Position numbers and translations under genes: made by a program | Shown: piece by piece, positions 33,065-41,861 of the stretch | Position numbering within the stretch: the first letter of the stretch is position 1 | Layout of the letters: the number at the start of each line of letters is the position of its first letter | The notes under the pieces: model-generated | The model's input: only the letters and a program-made list of their open reading frames with translations | Told to the model about the DNA's origin: nothing | The model's database searches: none | Source of the DNA: Arthrobacter sp. SPG23 | GTDB lineage: Bacteria; Actinomycetota; Actinomycetes; Actinomycetales; Micrococcaceae | NCBI RefSeq assembly: GCF_000876655.1 | Contig: NZ_JYCN01000021.1 | Coordinates: forward strand, 55-64,054 | Reading direction: 5' to 3' | DNA length: 64,000 nt

Positions 33065-33787
33065 CTAGGCCTGGTTCCGCAGGCTATGTTCCGCCAGCGC
33101 CTCCACGATGGACGGCAACAGCGCCCTGAACGCCTGGCCCCGGTGGCTGATGGCGTTCTTTTCCTCCGGGCTCAACTCTGCGCAGCTGCGGTCAAGGCCG
33201 CTCGGCTGGAGCACCGGGTCATAGCCAAAACCTCCCTCGCCCCGCGGCTCGCGCAGCAGCGATCCTTCGAGCTGGCCGTACTCCACCACTTCACGGCCGC
33301 CGTCCGTTGCGTGGCCCGGCACGGCGAGCGCCGCGGCGCAGACGAAGGCAGCGCCGCGGTACTCATCCGGAACATCGGCCAGTTGCGCCAGCAGAAGCTG
33401 CAGGTTGGCGGCGTCGTCGCCGTGCCGGCCGCTCCACCGTGCTGAAAAGATTCCCGGTGCGCCGCCAAGGACATCAACCGAGAGGCCCGAATCGTCGGCA
33501 ATGGCCACCAGACCGGTAGCCTCCGCCACTGCCCGGGCCTTCAACAGTGAGTTCTCTGCAAACGTCACGCCCGTTTCTGCGACATCCGGCGCGCCGACGG
33601 CGCCGGCGTCCACCACCTGGGTGTCGACGTCGAGCCCTGGCACCTGTCCGCGCAGCAGCTCCCGCAGTTCCCGGAGCTTGCCCTTGTTGTGCGTTGCCAG
33701 GACCAGCACGGGAGCCGAAGCATCGGGGCCGGGAACGCAGTCCCGGCCGGTGGTGTAGTTCATGTCGAACCCGTCGGGCTGGGTCAC
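33065..33787 (-). CDS. rdgB: XTP/dITP diphosphatase (RdgB/HAM1)
   Basis: This 240-residue protein hydrolyses non-canonical purine NTPs (ITP, XTP and the deoxy forms) to monophosphates and protects DNA and RNA. The family motifs are [16 protein letters not shown] near residue 29, [34 protein letters not shown], and the C-terminal [10 protein letters not shown] with SHRGQAF. The GTG start overlaps the rph stop by 4 nt (GTGA). The rph-rdgB pairing is a conserved actinobacterial arrangement. Confidence 0.95.
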   Translation of the reverse strand: MTQPDGFDMNYTTGRDCVPGPDASAPVLVLATHNKGKLRELRELLRGQVPGLDVDTQVVDAGAVGAPDVAETGVTFAENSLLKARAVAEATGLVAIADDSGLSVDVLGGAPGIFSARWSGRHGDDAANLQLLLAQLADVPDEYRGAAFVCAAALAVPGHATDGGREVVEYGQLEGSLLREPRGEGGFGYDPVLQPSGLDRSCAELSPEEKNAISHRGQAFRALLPSIVEALAEHSLRNQA

Positions 33788-34542
33788 GGGGCTTCCGCCA
33801 GGGTTTCGCGCTGGATGGCCGCGAGCTGCTCGGTGCCCAGCAGGGCCAGGTCCAGCAGCTGGTTCAGCTCGTCGCGGTCGAAGGGGGCGCCTTCGGCTGT
33901 GCCCTGCACCTCCACGAACTTGCCGGATCCGGTGACCACAACGTTCATGTCGGTCTCGGCGCGGACGTCCTCGACGTAGGGCAGGTCCAGCATGGGAACA
34001 CCGTCGATGATGCCTACGGACACGGCAGCGATCGTGTCGATCAGGGGCTGCGCGTTCTTGGAGATGATCTTGTTTTCACGGGCGAAGCGGATGGCTTCCG
34101 CCAGTGCCACGTAGGCTCCGGTGATGGCCGCGGTGCGGGTGCCGCCGTCGGCCTGCAGGACATCGCAGTCCAGCACGATCGTGTTCTCGCCGAGGGCCTT
34201 GGTGTCGATGATGGAACGGAGCGAACGGCCGATCAGCCGGGAGATCTCGTGCGTGCGGCCGCCGATCTTGCCCTTCACGGACTCACGCGCGGAACGGGTG
34301 TTGGTGGCGCGGGGCAGCATGGCGTATTCGGCCGTGACCCAGCCGCGGCCCTCCCCCTTGAGCCAGCGCGGCACGCCTTCGGTCAGGGAAGCCGTGCACA
34401 GCACCCGGGTGTTGCCGAATTCGATCAGGGCCGAACCTTCGGCCTGCTTGGACCAGCCGCGGGTGATGCTGATCGGGCGGAGCTGATCAGGGGTACGGCC
34501 GTCGGCTCGAATGACGGGGGTGGCAATTGCTTCAGAAGTCAT
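33784..34542 (-). CDS. rph: RNase PH
   Basis: This 252-residue phosphorolytic 3'-5' exoribonuclease trims tRNA 3' ends. Signatures are [18 protein letters not shown] near the N-terminus, [19 protein letters not shown], the [15 protein letters not shown] phosphate-binding stretch, and [19 protein letters not shown]. The active site looks complete. TAAGCT lies 6 nt before the ATG with no ribosome binding site, so the rph-rdgB transcript is probably leaderless. Confidence 0.96.
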   Translation of the reverse strand: MTSEAIATPVIRADGRTPDQLRPISITRGWSKQAEGSALIEFGNTRVLCTASLTEGVPRWLKGEGRGWVTAEYAMLPRATNTRSARESVKGKIGGRTHEISRLIGRSLRSIIDTKALGENTIVLDCDVLQADGGTRTAAITGAYVALAEAIRFARENKIISKNAQPLIDTIAAVSVGIIDGVPMLDLPYVEDVRAETDMNVVVTGSGKFVEVQGTAEGAPFDRDELNQLLDLALLGTEQLAAIQRETLAEAP

Positions 34543-34609
34543 GCCTTTAGCTTATCGACCCGCCCCGGCCTGCCCGGACCACACCAAACCGGACCGTGCG
34601 GCCGGCACC

Positions 34610-35407
34610 TCAGATGGTGTAGTGCACGCCCGCGACGGCCACAGCAACGTGCTGGCCGAAGACCTTCTTGGCCTCCGCCATTACGGTTGTCTGCGAAGTC
34701 CATACCGGAATGTGGGTCAGCAGCAACCGGCGGGCACCGGCGGCCACAGCGGCCTCGCCGGCGCGCTTGCCGGTCAGGTGGACGTCCTTGATGTCGTCGT
34801 CGCGGCCTTCCTCGAAGGCTGCCTCGCACAGGAACAGGTCGGCGTCCTTGGCGGCTTCCTCGAGCCCGGAGCACGAGTCAGTATCGCCCGAGTACGTGAG
34901 GACGCGGGTGACGGGGACGCCGTCCGCGGACGGTTCGGTGACTTCCACGCGGAGGGCATAGGCCTCCTCCACGGGGTGGTTCACTGCGAACGGCGTCACG
35001 GTGTACGGCCCGACGGTGACGGACTGCCGTTCCGTCCAGTTGGTGAAGTCGAATTCCTCATGCATGCCCGGGTCCAGTTCCAAACCGTAGGCCGTGGCCA
35101 TCCGGTCAGCCGTGGCAGCAGGTCCCCAGACCGGTATCCGGTCACGGCCCCAGCCGCCCGGCTTCCAGCGCACAGCCACGTGAAGCCCGCACAGGTCCAT
35201 GCAGTGGTCCGGATGGAGGTGGGTGAGGAAGATCGCGTCGATGTCCTCCAGGTCCGTGTACCGCTGGATGGCGCCCAGCGCCCCGCTGCCAAGGTCCATG
35301 ACGATCTTCCAGGTCCGCTCGCCGTCGTGGGCAGTCAGCAGGTAGCACGACGCCGGGGAGCCCGGTCCGGGGAATGACCCGGTGCAGCCAACAATGGTCA
35401 ATTTCAC
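34610..35407 (-). CDS. Metallo-beta-lactamase fold hydrolase, RNase Z-like
   Basis: This 265-residue MBL-fold protein has the HLHPDH metal motif ([12 protein letters not shown] near residue 82), YSGDTDSC with a metal-bridging Asp, and a C-terminal LLLTHIPVW histidine. It lacks the long exosite arm of tRNase Z, so it belongs to the short RNase Z-like/ElaC-like or cyclic-nucleotide phosphodiesterase-like group. Its position between murI and rph, genes of wall precursor and tRNA metabolism, is conserved in actinobacteria. The GTG start overlaps the murI stop by 4 nt. Confidence 0.88.
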   Translation of the reverse strand: MKLTIVGCTGSFPGPGSPASCYLLTAHDGERTWKIVMDLGSGALGAIQRYTDLEDIDAIFLTHLHPDHCMDLCGLHVAVRWKPGGWGRDRIPVWGPAATADRMATAYGLELDPGMHEEFDFTNWTERQSVTVGPYTVTPFAVNHPVEEAYALRVEVTEPSADGVPVTRVLTYSGDTDSCSGLEEAAKDADLFLCEAAFEEGRDDDIKDVHLTGKRAGEAAVAAGARRLLLTHIPVWTSQTTVMAEAKKVFGQHVAVAVAGVHYTI

Positions 35408-36420
35408 CGGCGGGACCCCCCGGCCGCGGATCCGCCGACGAAGTTGGAAATCCGTGGCCGGGAAGCGCCGGCCTGCGCGGCCGCGATCATTTCCGGCGTA
35501 ATTTTCGCCAGGCTGCCCGTGGGGTACTGCGCGGCGACGTGATCCACGTGCCGCACGCTGAGCACCTCGGGCCCCAGGAAACGCCTGGCCAGGGTTTCGA
35601 ACTGGCCTGCTTCACCGGTGGCAATGAAGTGGTGCTCGGGCGGTGCTTCGAGGGTCCGCTGCAGGTCGTGCGAGACGAGCGCCCGGTACACGTCCTTGGC
35701 GGTTTCCTCGGCGCTGGATACGAGGGTGACGTCCTCGCCCATGACATAGGAGATCACGCCAGTAAGCAGCGGATAGTGCGTGCAGCCAAGCACGACGGTG
35801 TCCACGCCTGCGGCGCGCAGCGGCTCCAGGTACTCCCGGGCCACGGCCAGGAGTTCCGGCCCGGTCGTGATGCCGGCCTCTACGTAGCTGACGAACGCAG
35901 GGCAGGCCACGGAGGTGATGTGCAGGTCGGGCGCCGCGGCGAAGGTGTCCTCGTAAGCGCGGGAGCCTATGGTGGCGGAGGTGCCGATGACGCCCACCCG
36001 GCCGCTCCGGGTGGCGGCCACCGCCCGCCGCACGGCAGGCTGTATGACCTCGATGACGGGGATCCCGTAGCGGGCCGTGTACCGTTCACGCGCGTCCCGC
36101 AACACGGCGGCGGAGGCCGAGTTGCAGGCGATGGTCAGCAGCTTGACGCCGGAGTCCACCAGCTCATCCATGACGCCGAGGGCGTTGGCGCGGACCTCGG
36201 CGATGGGCAGGGGGCCATAGGGGCCGTTGGCCGTATCCCCCACGTACAGGATCGATTCGTTGGGCAGCTGGTCGATGATGGACCGCGCCACGGTCAGTCC
36301 TCCGACGCCGGAGTCGAAGATGCCGATGGGCCGCGAGCCCATGGGGCTGTCGTCCGGGCTGCTCGCTGGGGAATCCGCCACAGCTGCCGCTGCCGGATCC
36401 ATACTCGATGCTGAAGTCAT
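35404..36420 (-). CDS. murI: Glutamate racemase
   Basis: This protein of about 338 residues interconverts L- and D-glutamate for peptidoglycan. Both catalytic cysteines are present in TIACNSASA and LGCTHYPLL, and the N-terminal [17 protein letters not shown] plus [11 protein letters not shown] motifs are intact. The N-terminal about 40 residues (Ala/Ser/Pro/Asp-rich) precede the core and are unconserved. I use the ATG at 36420; an in-frame ATG further upstream would add 13 residues, and the internal [11 protein letters not shown]et is another candidate. TATCCT lies 9 nt before 36420. It ends in a 4-nt overlap with the MBL hydrolase. Confidence 0.94.
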   Translation of the reverse strand: MTSASSMDPAAAAVADSPASSPDDSPMGSRPIGIFDSGVGGLTVARSIIDQLPNESILYVGDTANGPYGPLPIAEVRANALGVMDELVDSGVKLLTIACNSASAAVLRDARERYTARYGIPVIEVIQPAVRRAVAATRSGRVGVIGTSATIGSRAYEDTFAAAPDLHITSVACPAFVSYVEAGITTGPELLAVAREYLEPLRAAGVDTVVLGCTHYPLLTGVISYVMGEDVTLVSSAEETAKDVYRALVSHDLQRTLEAPPEHHFIATGEAGQFETLARRFLGPEVLSVRHVDHVAAQYPTGSLAKITPEMIAAAQAGASRPRISNFVGGSAAGGSRR

Positions 36421-36540
36421 GATTATTCGAGGATAGGGCTTCCCTGATGGTGCGGCCATTACATTGTGTCGCCCGACTCATGTCGGATGGGTCACACTTG
36501 GCCGGCCAGCCGGCCAGCCGGCCGCACCGGGCCGGTACGG

Positions 36541-37107
36541 TCAGCCGCGGGGCTCCATGGACTGCAGCATGGCCTGCACCAGCGATTCCTGCAGCCAGGT
36601 GGTGAAGTTGTACACCAGTGCCAGGTAGCTTTCCACGTCTTCAGCCTGGGACCAGTCCTGCATGGTGTGGACATGTTCGGCATCAGCATCGTCCCGGATG
36701 TCGAGCCGCTCGGCGAGGACAAGCCGGACGTCGTTGAGCGCCTGGGACCAGTGCCTGGCATCGGCGGGAGAGAGAACCAGCTCGTTGGTATCCAGTCCCA
36801 GGGCGGCTGCCCGCAAGGCGCCGATCTTGTTTTCCCGCAGTGAGCGTTCGGTGAGCTGCCGGAACTCCAGGGAGGCTGCGTCGTCGTTCTTTGTCACGTT
36901 GGGCAGGAGCCGGCGCAGGGCGCGGTCCGACGGTTCCCGGACATTCATGTCCAGCCCAATCAGGGCGGTCAGCGGATCTTCGCTGGCGCTTTCGGCCGGC
37001 TGGAGCATGGAGATGACGTCGTCGATCAGGCTGCGCAGCAGTTCCCGTTCCGCCGGTTCCAGGTAACCGGTAATGCCTTTGATCCCGTATTTGAATGCCT
37101 TAGCCAC
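36541..37107 (-). CDS. DUF2017 family protein
   Basis: This 188-residue helical protein belongs to DUF2017, which is restricted to actinobacteria and regularly follows clpS. It begins MAKAFKYGIKGITGYLEPAERELL and includes the conserved DPLTALIGLD and WSQALNDVRLVLAERLDI segments, ending TTWLQESLVQAML. The GTG start overlaps the clpS stop by 8 nt, so the two are coupled. The function is unknown; context suggests a link to ClpS-dependent protein turnover. Confidence 0.88.
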   Translation of the reverse strand: MAKAFKYGIKGITGYLEPAERELLRSLIDDVISMLQPAESASEDPLTALIGLDMNVREPSDRALRRLLPNVTKNDDAASLEFRQLTERSLRENKIGALRAAALGLDTNELVLSPADARHWSQALNDVRLVLAERLDIRDDADAEHVHTMQDWSQAEDVESYLALVYNFTTWLQESLVQAMLQSMEPRG

Positions 37108-37468
37108 GTTTGCCTTTGCCCTTGCCGGATCCGCCGTCTTTTCCGCCGCCGGCGGCCTTCTCCACCGTGGCCCACAGGCCGAAGCCATGCATGGCGACGG
37201 CGTGCTGCTCCACCTGCTCCTTGCTGCCGTGCGCCACGATGGAGCGTCCCTTCTTGTGGACTTCCATCATGAGCTTGTTGGCTTTGGGTTCCGAATAGCC
37301 GAAGTAGCTTTGGAAGACGTAGCTCACGTAGCTCATCAGGTTGACGGGATCGTTCCAGATCACCAGGTTCCAGGGAATGTCCGGAGCCGTGAGGGCGTCG
37401 GTGGACGTCACAGTTCCGGTCTGGGTGCTCTCCCGGGTGTCAGGGCCGAGCGCAACGCTTAGGGTCAT
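37100..37468 (-). CDS. clpS: ATP-dependent Clp protease adaptor ClpS
   Basis: This 122-residue N-end-rule adaptor has the core WNLVIWNDPVNLMSYVSYVFQSYFGYSEPKA with the Asn-Asp substrate-contact residues, then KLMMEVHKKGRSIV and HAVAMHGFGLWATVE. The Gly/Lys-rich C-terminus is a genus-typical tail. It feeds substrates with destabilising N-termini to ClpA/ClpC. The ATG lies 6 nt after TAGAAT on the minus strand, so it is probably leaderless, from a promoter that faces that of pncB. Confidence 0.95.
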   Translation of the reverse strand: MTLSVALGPDTRESTQTGTVTSTDALTAPDIPWNLVIWNDPVNLMSYVSYVFQSYFGYSEPKANKLMMEVHKKGRSIVAHGSKEQVEQHAVAMHGFGLWATVEKAAGGGKDGGSGKGKGKRG

Positions 37469-37474
37469 CTGTCC

Positions 37475-37499
37475 ATTCTAGGGCGATGCGCACTAGAGT
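37475..37499. promoter_or_regulatory. Facing leaderless promoters of clpS and pncB
   Basis: The clpS -10 (minus strand TAGAAT, 37480 to 37475) and the pncB -10 (plus strand TAGAGT, 37494-37499) are only 13 bp apart in a 37-bp gap. Each ends 6 nt before its own start codon. The flanking TCTAG and CTAGA make a loose inverted repeat. Polymerase cannot use both at once, so the two genes compete. Confidence 0.5.
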
Positions 37500-37505
37500 G
37501 AATTC

Positions 37506-38834
37506 GTGAGTACCTCTGCTGGCTGGGACCATCCCCGCACGTCCTTGTACACCGACCATTACGAGCTGACCATGCTCCAGGCGGCGCTGCACTCCGGTGC
37601 CGCGCACCGGAAGTCGGTGTTTGAGGCGTTCGCCCGCAGGCTTCCCGACGGCCGCCGCTACGGGATCGTGGCCGGCACGGGCCGGCTGCTGGAGGGCATC
37701 GCGGATTTCCGGTTCGGCGGTCCCGAGCTGGATTTCCTCCGGAACACCCACGTGGTCAACGACGAAACCCTGGACTACCTGGCCGGGTTCCGGTTCACCG
37801 GGGACATCTGGGGCTATGCCGAGGGCGAGGCCTATTTCCCCAACTCCCCCATCCTGATTGTGGAGTCCACGTTCGCGGAGGCCTGCATCCTGGAGACCTA
37901 CATTCTTTCCGTGCTCAACCACGACAGCGCGATCGCCTCCGCGGCGTCCCGGATGATCACCGCGGCAGGCAACCGGCCGTGCATTGAAATGGGCTCCCGG
38001 CGGACCCAGGAGGAGTCCGCGGCCGCGGCAGCCCGCGCAGCCGTCATCGCCGGCTTCGACAGCACCTCCAACCTCGAGGCCGGGCGGCGATACGGCATCA
38101 AGACGGTGGGCACCGCCGCCCACTCCTTCACCCTCCTGCACGACACTGAACGGGAAGCCTTTGAGGCGCAGATCGCCTCGCTCGGCAGCGGAACCTCGCT
38201 GCTGGTGGACACGTACGACGTCGAAGCAGCCGTCCGCACGGCCGTTGACCTTGCGGGTCCGAAGCTGGGGGCCGTCAGGCTGGACTCCGGCGACCTCGTC
38301 GCCCAGGCCCAGTGGGTCCGGCAGCTGCTGGACGAACTCGGCAACGAGAACACCAAGATCGTAGTCACCTCGGACCTGGATGAATACGCCATCGCCGCAT
38401 TGCAGTCGGCGCCGGTTGACTCCTACGGGGTGGGCACATCGCTGGTCACCGGCTCCGGCGCCCCCACCGCGAGCATGGTGTACAAACTGGTCAGCCGCAC
38501 GGACGGGTCCGGGGACTTCGTGTCCGTGGCCAAAGCCGCCAAGAACAAGACGAGCAAGGGCGGCAGGAAGTACGCACTGCGCCGGCTGAATGAACGGGGC
38601 GTCGCCACCCACGAGATCGTGGGAGTAGGCCACCGGCCCGAAGACGACGGCAACGACCGCCAGTTACTGCAGCAGTTCATCAAGAACGGCGAGCTCCTCC
38701 CCGGCTGGACCGGACCCGAGGGCGTTTTCCGCGCCCGCCAGCGCCACATGGACTCGATGGCGGAACTGCCGGCCGTCGTCAACCGCCTGCAGCGCGGCGA
38801 AGCGGCCATTCCCACCGTCTACGAGGAGAACTGA
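37506..38834 (+). CDS. pncB: Nicotinate phosphoribosyltransferase
   Basis: This 442-residue enzyme makes nicotinate mononucleotide from nicotinic acid and PRPP with ATP in the salvage route. Motifs are TDHYELTMLQAALHSG at the N-terminus, the GTAAHSFTLLHDTEREAF region with the phosphorylated histidine candidate, and VRLDSGDLVAQAQWVRQLLD, followed by GVGTSLVTGSGAPTASMVYKLV. It starts at a GTG behind a TAGAGT box. The pncA gene starts right at its stop (TGATG), so both steps from nicotinamide to NaMN are translated together. Confidence 0.95.
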   Translation: MSTSAGWDHPRTSLYTDHYELTMLQAALHSGAAHRKSVFEAFARRLPDGRRYGIVAGTGRLLEGIADFRFGGPELDFLRNTHVVNDETLDYLAGFRFTGDIWGYAEGEAYFPNSPILIVESTFAEACILETYILSVLNHDSAIASAASRMITAAGNRPCIEMGSRRTQEESAAAAARAAVIAGFDSTSNLEAGRRYGIKTVGTAAHSFTLLHDTEREAFEAQIASLGSGTSLLVDTYDVEAAVRTAVDLAGPKLGAVRLDSGDLVAQAQWVRQLLDELGNENTKIVVTSDLDEYAIAALQSAPVDSYGVGTSLVTGSGAPTASMVYKLVSRTDGSGDFVSVAKAAKNKTSKGGRKYALRRLNERGVATHEIVGVGHRPEDDGNDRQLLQQFIKNGELLPGWTGPEGVFRARQRHMDSMAELPAVVNRLQRGEAAIPTVYEEN

Positions 38835-39484
38835 TGTCACGCGCCCTGATCATTGTTGATGTGCAGAACGACTTCTGCGAGGGCGGTACCCTGGCCGTCA
38901 AAGGCGGGGCCGACGTCGCCGGCGCCATCAGCGAGTACGTGGACGCCCATCACGGCCAGTTCGACCACATCGTGGCTACGCAGGACTGGCACATCGAGCC
39001 CGGCGCCCACTTCTCGGAGACTCCCGACTTCATTGACAGCTGGCCTCCGCACTGCGTTGCCGGCACCCCCGGCGCGGAGCTGCATCCGGACCTGGACACG
39101 GAGTACATCCAGGCCTATTTCCGGAAGGGCCAGTTCACCGCCGCCTACTCCGGCTTCGAAGGCATCCTGGCCCCCGAGGACGAGGTGCCTACGGGTGACC
39201 GGAAGCCCGGGGCCCTGACGGTGCCCGACGACGACGAGGCGCCCACCGCCGGTTCATTCGCCGACGACGACGCGATCGGACTGGATGACTGGCTGCAGAG
39301 CCATGACGTGGAGGACGTTGTTGTCGTGGGCATCGCCACCGATTACTGCGTCATGGCCACGGCCCTGGATGCCGTCCAGGCCGGTTATTCCGTGACGGTG
39401 GTCCGGAACCTGACGGCCGGGATCGCCGCCGATCTTGACGACGCCTACGCCGAGATGGAACTCGGCGGCGTGGACCTCGCCTGA
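38834..39484 (+). CDS. pncA: Nicotinamidase (isochorismatase superfamily)
   Basis: This 216-residue enzyme deamidates nicotinamide to nicotinate. The catalytic triad D9, K98, C172 (VDVQNDF, YFRKGQF, ATDYCVMA) and metal ligands D51, H53, H59, H73 match the known PncA pattern. An acidic insertion at about 114-150, rich in Asp and Pro, is longer than usual and probably a surface loop. The ATG overlaps the pncB stop by one base. In mycobacteria this enzyme activates pyrazinamide. It ends 7 nt before the convergent helicase gene. Confidence 0.94.
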   Translation: MSRALIIVDVQNDFCEGGTLAVKGGADVAGAISEYVDAHHGQFDHIVATQDWHIEPGAHFSETPDFIDSWPPHCVAGTPGAELHPDLDTEYIQAYFRKGQFTAAYSGFEGILAPEDEVPTGDRKPGALTVPDDDEAPTAGSFADDDAIGLDDWLQSHDVEDVVVVGIATDYCVMATALDAVQAGYSVTVVRNLTAGIAADLDDAYAEMELGGVDLA

Positions 39485-39491
39485 ACCGGCA

Positions 39492-41267
39492 CTACTTCCG
39501 GCCGATAAACCAGTCCTGAAGCTTCCTCAGCCTGGCCTGCAGCTGTTCCTCGTTGGCTTGCGCCACCGGCGGGCCGCCGCACACGGTACGGAGCTTGGTG
39601 TGCACCACACCGTGCGGAGTTCCGGTCCGCGCGGACCACGCAGCCACGTTCTTGGCCAGTTCGTTGCGCAGGTCCATCAGCATCCGGTGGTCCGGCACGG
39701 TGGGCGCCGGGGCACTCTCGGGAGCCCTCAGCTTCTTGCGGCTCTGCTGCTCGTGCTGGCGTTGGCGCAGCAGCGTTCCCACTTGCTCGGCGTCCAGCAG
39801 TCCCGGAATCCCCAGGAAGTCCAGTTCATCGTCGGATCCGATGTCGCCGCCGGTGCCGAACTCGCCGCCGTCGAACAGCACGCGGTCGAATGATGCCTGC
39901 GAGTCCAGCGCCTCGAACTTGCCCTTGGTGAGGCTGTCGGAAGCCTTGTCCTCCCGGTTCGCCTCGTCCATGAGCGAGTCTTCCGGGTTGAACAGGCCGT
40001 CCGGGTCCTCTTTCTCCGGCCGGTCCAGGGCGTGGTCGCGCTCAGCTTCCATGGAGTTCGCCAGCGCAGTCAGCTGGGGCACTGACGGAAGGAACACGGA
40101 GGCGGTTTCGCCGCGCTTGCGGGCGCGCACAAAACGGCCCACGGCCTGGGCGAAGAACAGCGGCGTGGACGTCGAGGTGGCATAGACGCCCACCGAAAGC
40201 CTAGGCACGTCAACGCCTTCGGACACCATGCGGACGGCCACCATCCAGCGTTTCTCGCTGGCGGTGAATTCCTCGATCTTGCTGGATGCCTTGGCGTCAT
40301 CGGAAAGGATCACTGTGGGAGATTCTCCGGTGATCTTCTTCAGCTGGCCGGCATAGGCGCGGGCGGTGTCGTGGTCTGTGGCGATCACCAGGCCGCCGGC
40401 GTCCGGCACGGTGCGGCGGACCTCGCTCAGGCGCTTGTCCGCCCCGGCCAGGACAGCCGGGATCCATTCGCCGGCCGGGTTAAGGGCTGTCCGCCAGGCG
40501 TGCGCAATGATGTCCTTGGTGACTGCCGACTCGCCCAGGGAAGCCGCCATCTCCTCACCGCCGCTAGTACGCCAGCGCATCTGTCCCGAGTACGCCATGA
40601 ACATCACCGGGCGGACCACATGGTCGCGGAGGGCGTTGCCGTAACCGTACGTGTAGTCGGCCTTGGAGCGGCGGATGCCGTCCCGGTCCTCGGCGTACTC
40701 CACGAACGGAATGGGCGACGTGTCGGAGCGGAAGGGGGTTCCGGTCAGCGACAGCCGCCGCACGGCCGGGTCAAAAGCCTCGCGGAGGCCGTCACCCCAC
40801 GAGAGGGCTTCGCCGCCGTGGTGGATCTCGTCGAGGATCACCAATGTCCGCGCCGCTTCCGTCTTCGCGCGGTGCAGCATGGGCTTGCTGGCCACCTGGG
40901 CATAGGTCACCGCCACGCCGATGAAGCCGCGGCCGTGCTGCCCGTCGGAGTTCTTGAAGTTGGGGTCGATCGCAATGCCGACCCGTGCCGCCGCGTCAGC
41001 CCACTGGCGTTTGAGGTGGTCGGTGGGCGCCACGATGGTCACCCGGTTCACGGTGCCGGCCTCGATCAGCATCGATGCCACGCGCAGGGCGAACGTGGTC
41101 TTGCCTGCCCCTGGCGTTGCCACCGCCAGGAAGTCCCTGGGGCCGGTGGCGAAATAGCGGTCGAGCGCTTCCTGCTGCCACGCACGGAGCTTCGGCGCGG
41201 TCCCCCACGCTGCCCGCTCGGGGTATGCCGGTGGCAGCGTTGGCCCGCCAAAGAGTGTCTCCGTCAC
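39492..41267 (-). CDS. DEAD/DEAH-box (superfamily 2) helicase
   Basis: This 591-residue SF2 helicase has the Q-like start APKLRAWQQEALDRYF, Walker A ATPGAGKTTF near 50-59, DEIHHGG (motif II), LTGTPFRSD (motif III) and motif VI AQAVGRFVRARKRG. The C-terminal 200 residues are charged and helical with an RxxxxR-rich end, ending WFIGRK. It resembles type III restriction-like or RadD/UvsW-like helicases that act alone, and no methylase or nuclease gene is adjacent. It starts at GTG with GAGGG upstream. It is probably involved in DNA repair; the precise function is open. Confidence 0.87.
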   Translation of the reverse strand: MTETLFGGPTLPPAYPERAAWGTAPKLRAWQQEALDRYFATGPRDFLAVATPGAGKTTFALRVASMLIEAGTVNRVTIVAPTDHLKRQWADAAARVGIAIDPNFKNSDGQHGRGFIGVAVTYAQVASKPMLHRAKTEAARTLVILDEIHHGGEALSWGDGLREAFDPAVRRLSLTGTPFRSDTSPIPFVEYAEDRDGIRRSKADYTYGYGNALRDHVVRPVMFMAYSGQMRWRTSGGEEMAASLGESAVTKDIIAHAWRTALNPAGEWIPAVLAGADKRLSEVRRTVPDAGGLVIATDHDTARAYAGQLKKITGESPTVILSDDAKASSKIEEFTASEKRWMVAVRMVSEGVDVPRLSVGVYATSTSTPLFFAQAVGRFVRARKRGETASVFLPSVPQLTALANSMEAERDHALDRPEKEDPDGLFNPEDSLMDEANREDKASDSLTKGKFEALDSQASFDRVLFDGGEFGTGGDIGSDDELDFLGIPGLLDAEQVGTLLRQRQHEQQSRKKLRAPESAPAPTVPDHRMLMDLRNELAKNVAAWSARTGTPHGVVHTKLRTVCGGPPVAQANEEQLQARLRKLQDWFIGRK

Positions 41268-41423
41268 GCAGAGCCCTCAATTCCCCGCATTGCGGCAGCC
41301 GTGAGCGAAAGACACATAAACATAAACACCAATCTGTTCCGGAGGAGCCGCACTGGTCCGGTCATCAAAATCATCGTGGGCACGGGACGCGCGCAGCAGC
41401 GGTCAGCGCCCCGTGGTTGAACT

Positions 41424-41487
41424 GCCCGCCTCAGCGGGCCGGTCACCCCAATCAGCAGGGTGACCGGTAAACGGCGCTATTTACCGG
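41424..41487 (-). terminator. Cluster of three inverted repeats downstream of the DUF3039 gene
   Basis: The pairs are GCCCGC/GCGGGC (41424-41429, 41434-41439), CCGGTCACC/GGTGACCGG (41439-41447, 41459-41467) and CCGGTAAA/TTTACCGG (41464-41471, 41480-41487). The last spans the stop codon. The second and third share bases, so they are alternative folds. There is no T-run. They probably end or stabilise the 3' end of the DUF3039 mRNA. Confidence 0.5.
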
Positions 41488-41803
41488 AGTCGCCGTCGGA
41501 ACCTTTGCCGCCGTCGGACCCCGGACGCAGGCCTTCGTAGACCTCTTTGCACTCGGGGCACACGGGGAACTTCTGGGGATCGCGGCCCGGGGTCCAGACT
41601 TTTCCGCACAGTGCGATGACCGGCTCGCCCGTCATGGCTGATTCCATGATCTTCTCTTTGCGCACGTAGTGGGCGAACCGTTCCCGGTCACCGGGTTCCA
41701 CTTCCTGGCGCAGTTCCTCGCGCTCGATAGTGGCTGTGGACGTTCCTGCTCCGGAAAGCTCACGCATCGGGTCGTTTTCGAGGGGGTCCGTCATGCTAGT
41801 CAT
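41477..41803 (-). CDS. DUF3039 family protein
   Basis: This 108-residue protein belongs to the actinobacterial DUF3039 family. It has the conserved GDRERFAHYVRKEKIMESAMTG helix, then EPVIALCGKVWTPGRDPQKFPVCPECKEVYEGL with a possible zinc site made of C-x-n-C-x-x-C. The tail is Gly/Asp/Ser-rich. The function is unknown. The start at 41803 follows TAAGAT by 7 nt; an alternative ATG three codons on is possible. The following hairpins overlap the stop codon. Confidence 0.85.
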   Translation of the reverse strand: MTSMTDPLENDPMRELSGAGTSTATIEREELRQEVEPGDRERFAHYVRKEKIMESAMTGEPVIALCGKVWTPGRDPQKFPVCPECKEVYEGLRPGSDGGKGSDGDSGK

Positions 41804-41861
41804 GGCATCCATCTTAGCCGGTGGGCAGGACAAAAAACCGGACCAAACCCGGACCTCCGGC

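Noticed and set aside
37469..37505. NrtR operator upstream of pncB
   Set aside because: TCTAG/CTAGA arms are present but the TAGTCA/TGACTA half-sites found upstream of nrtR are absent.
39492..41267. Restriction or phage-defence system around the helicase
   Set aside because: No methylase, nuclease or other defence gene is adjacent; the neighbours are pncA and a DUF3039 gene.
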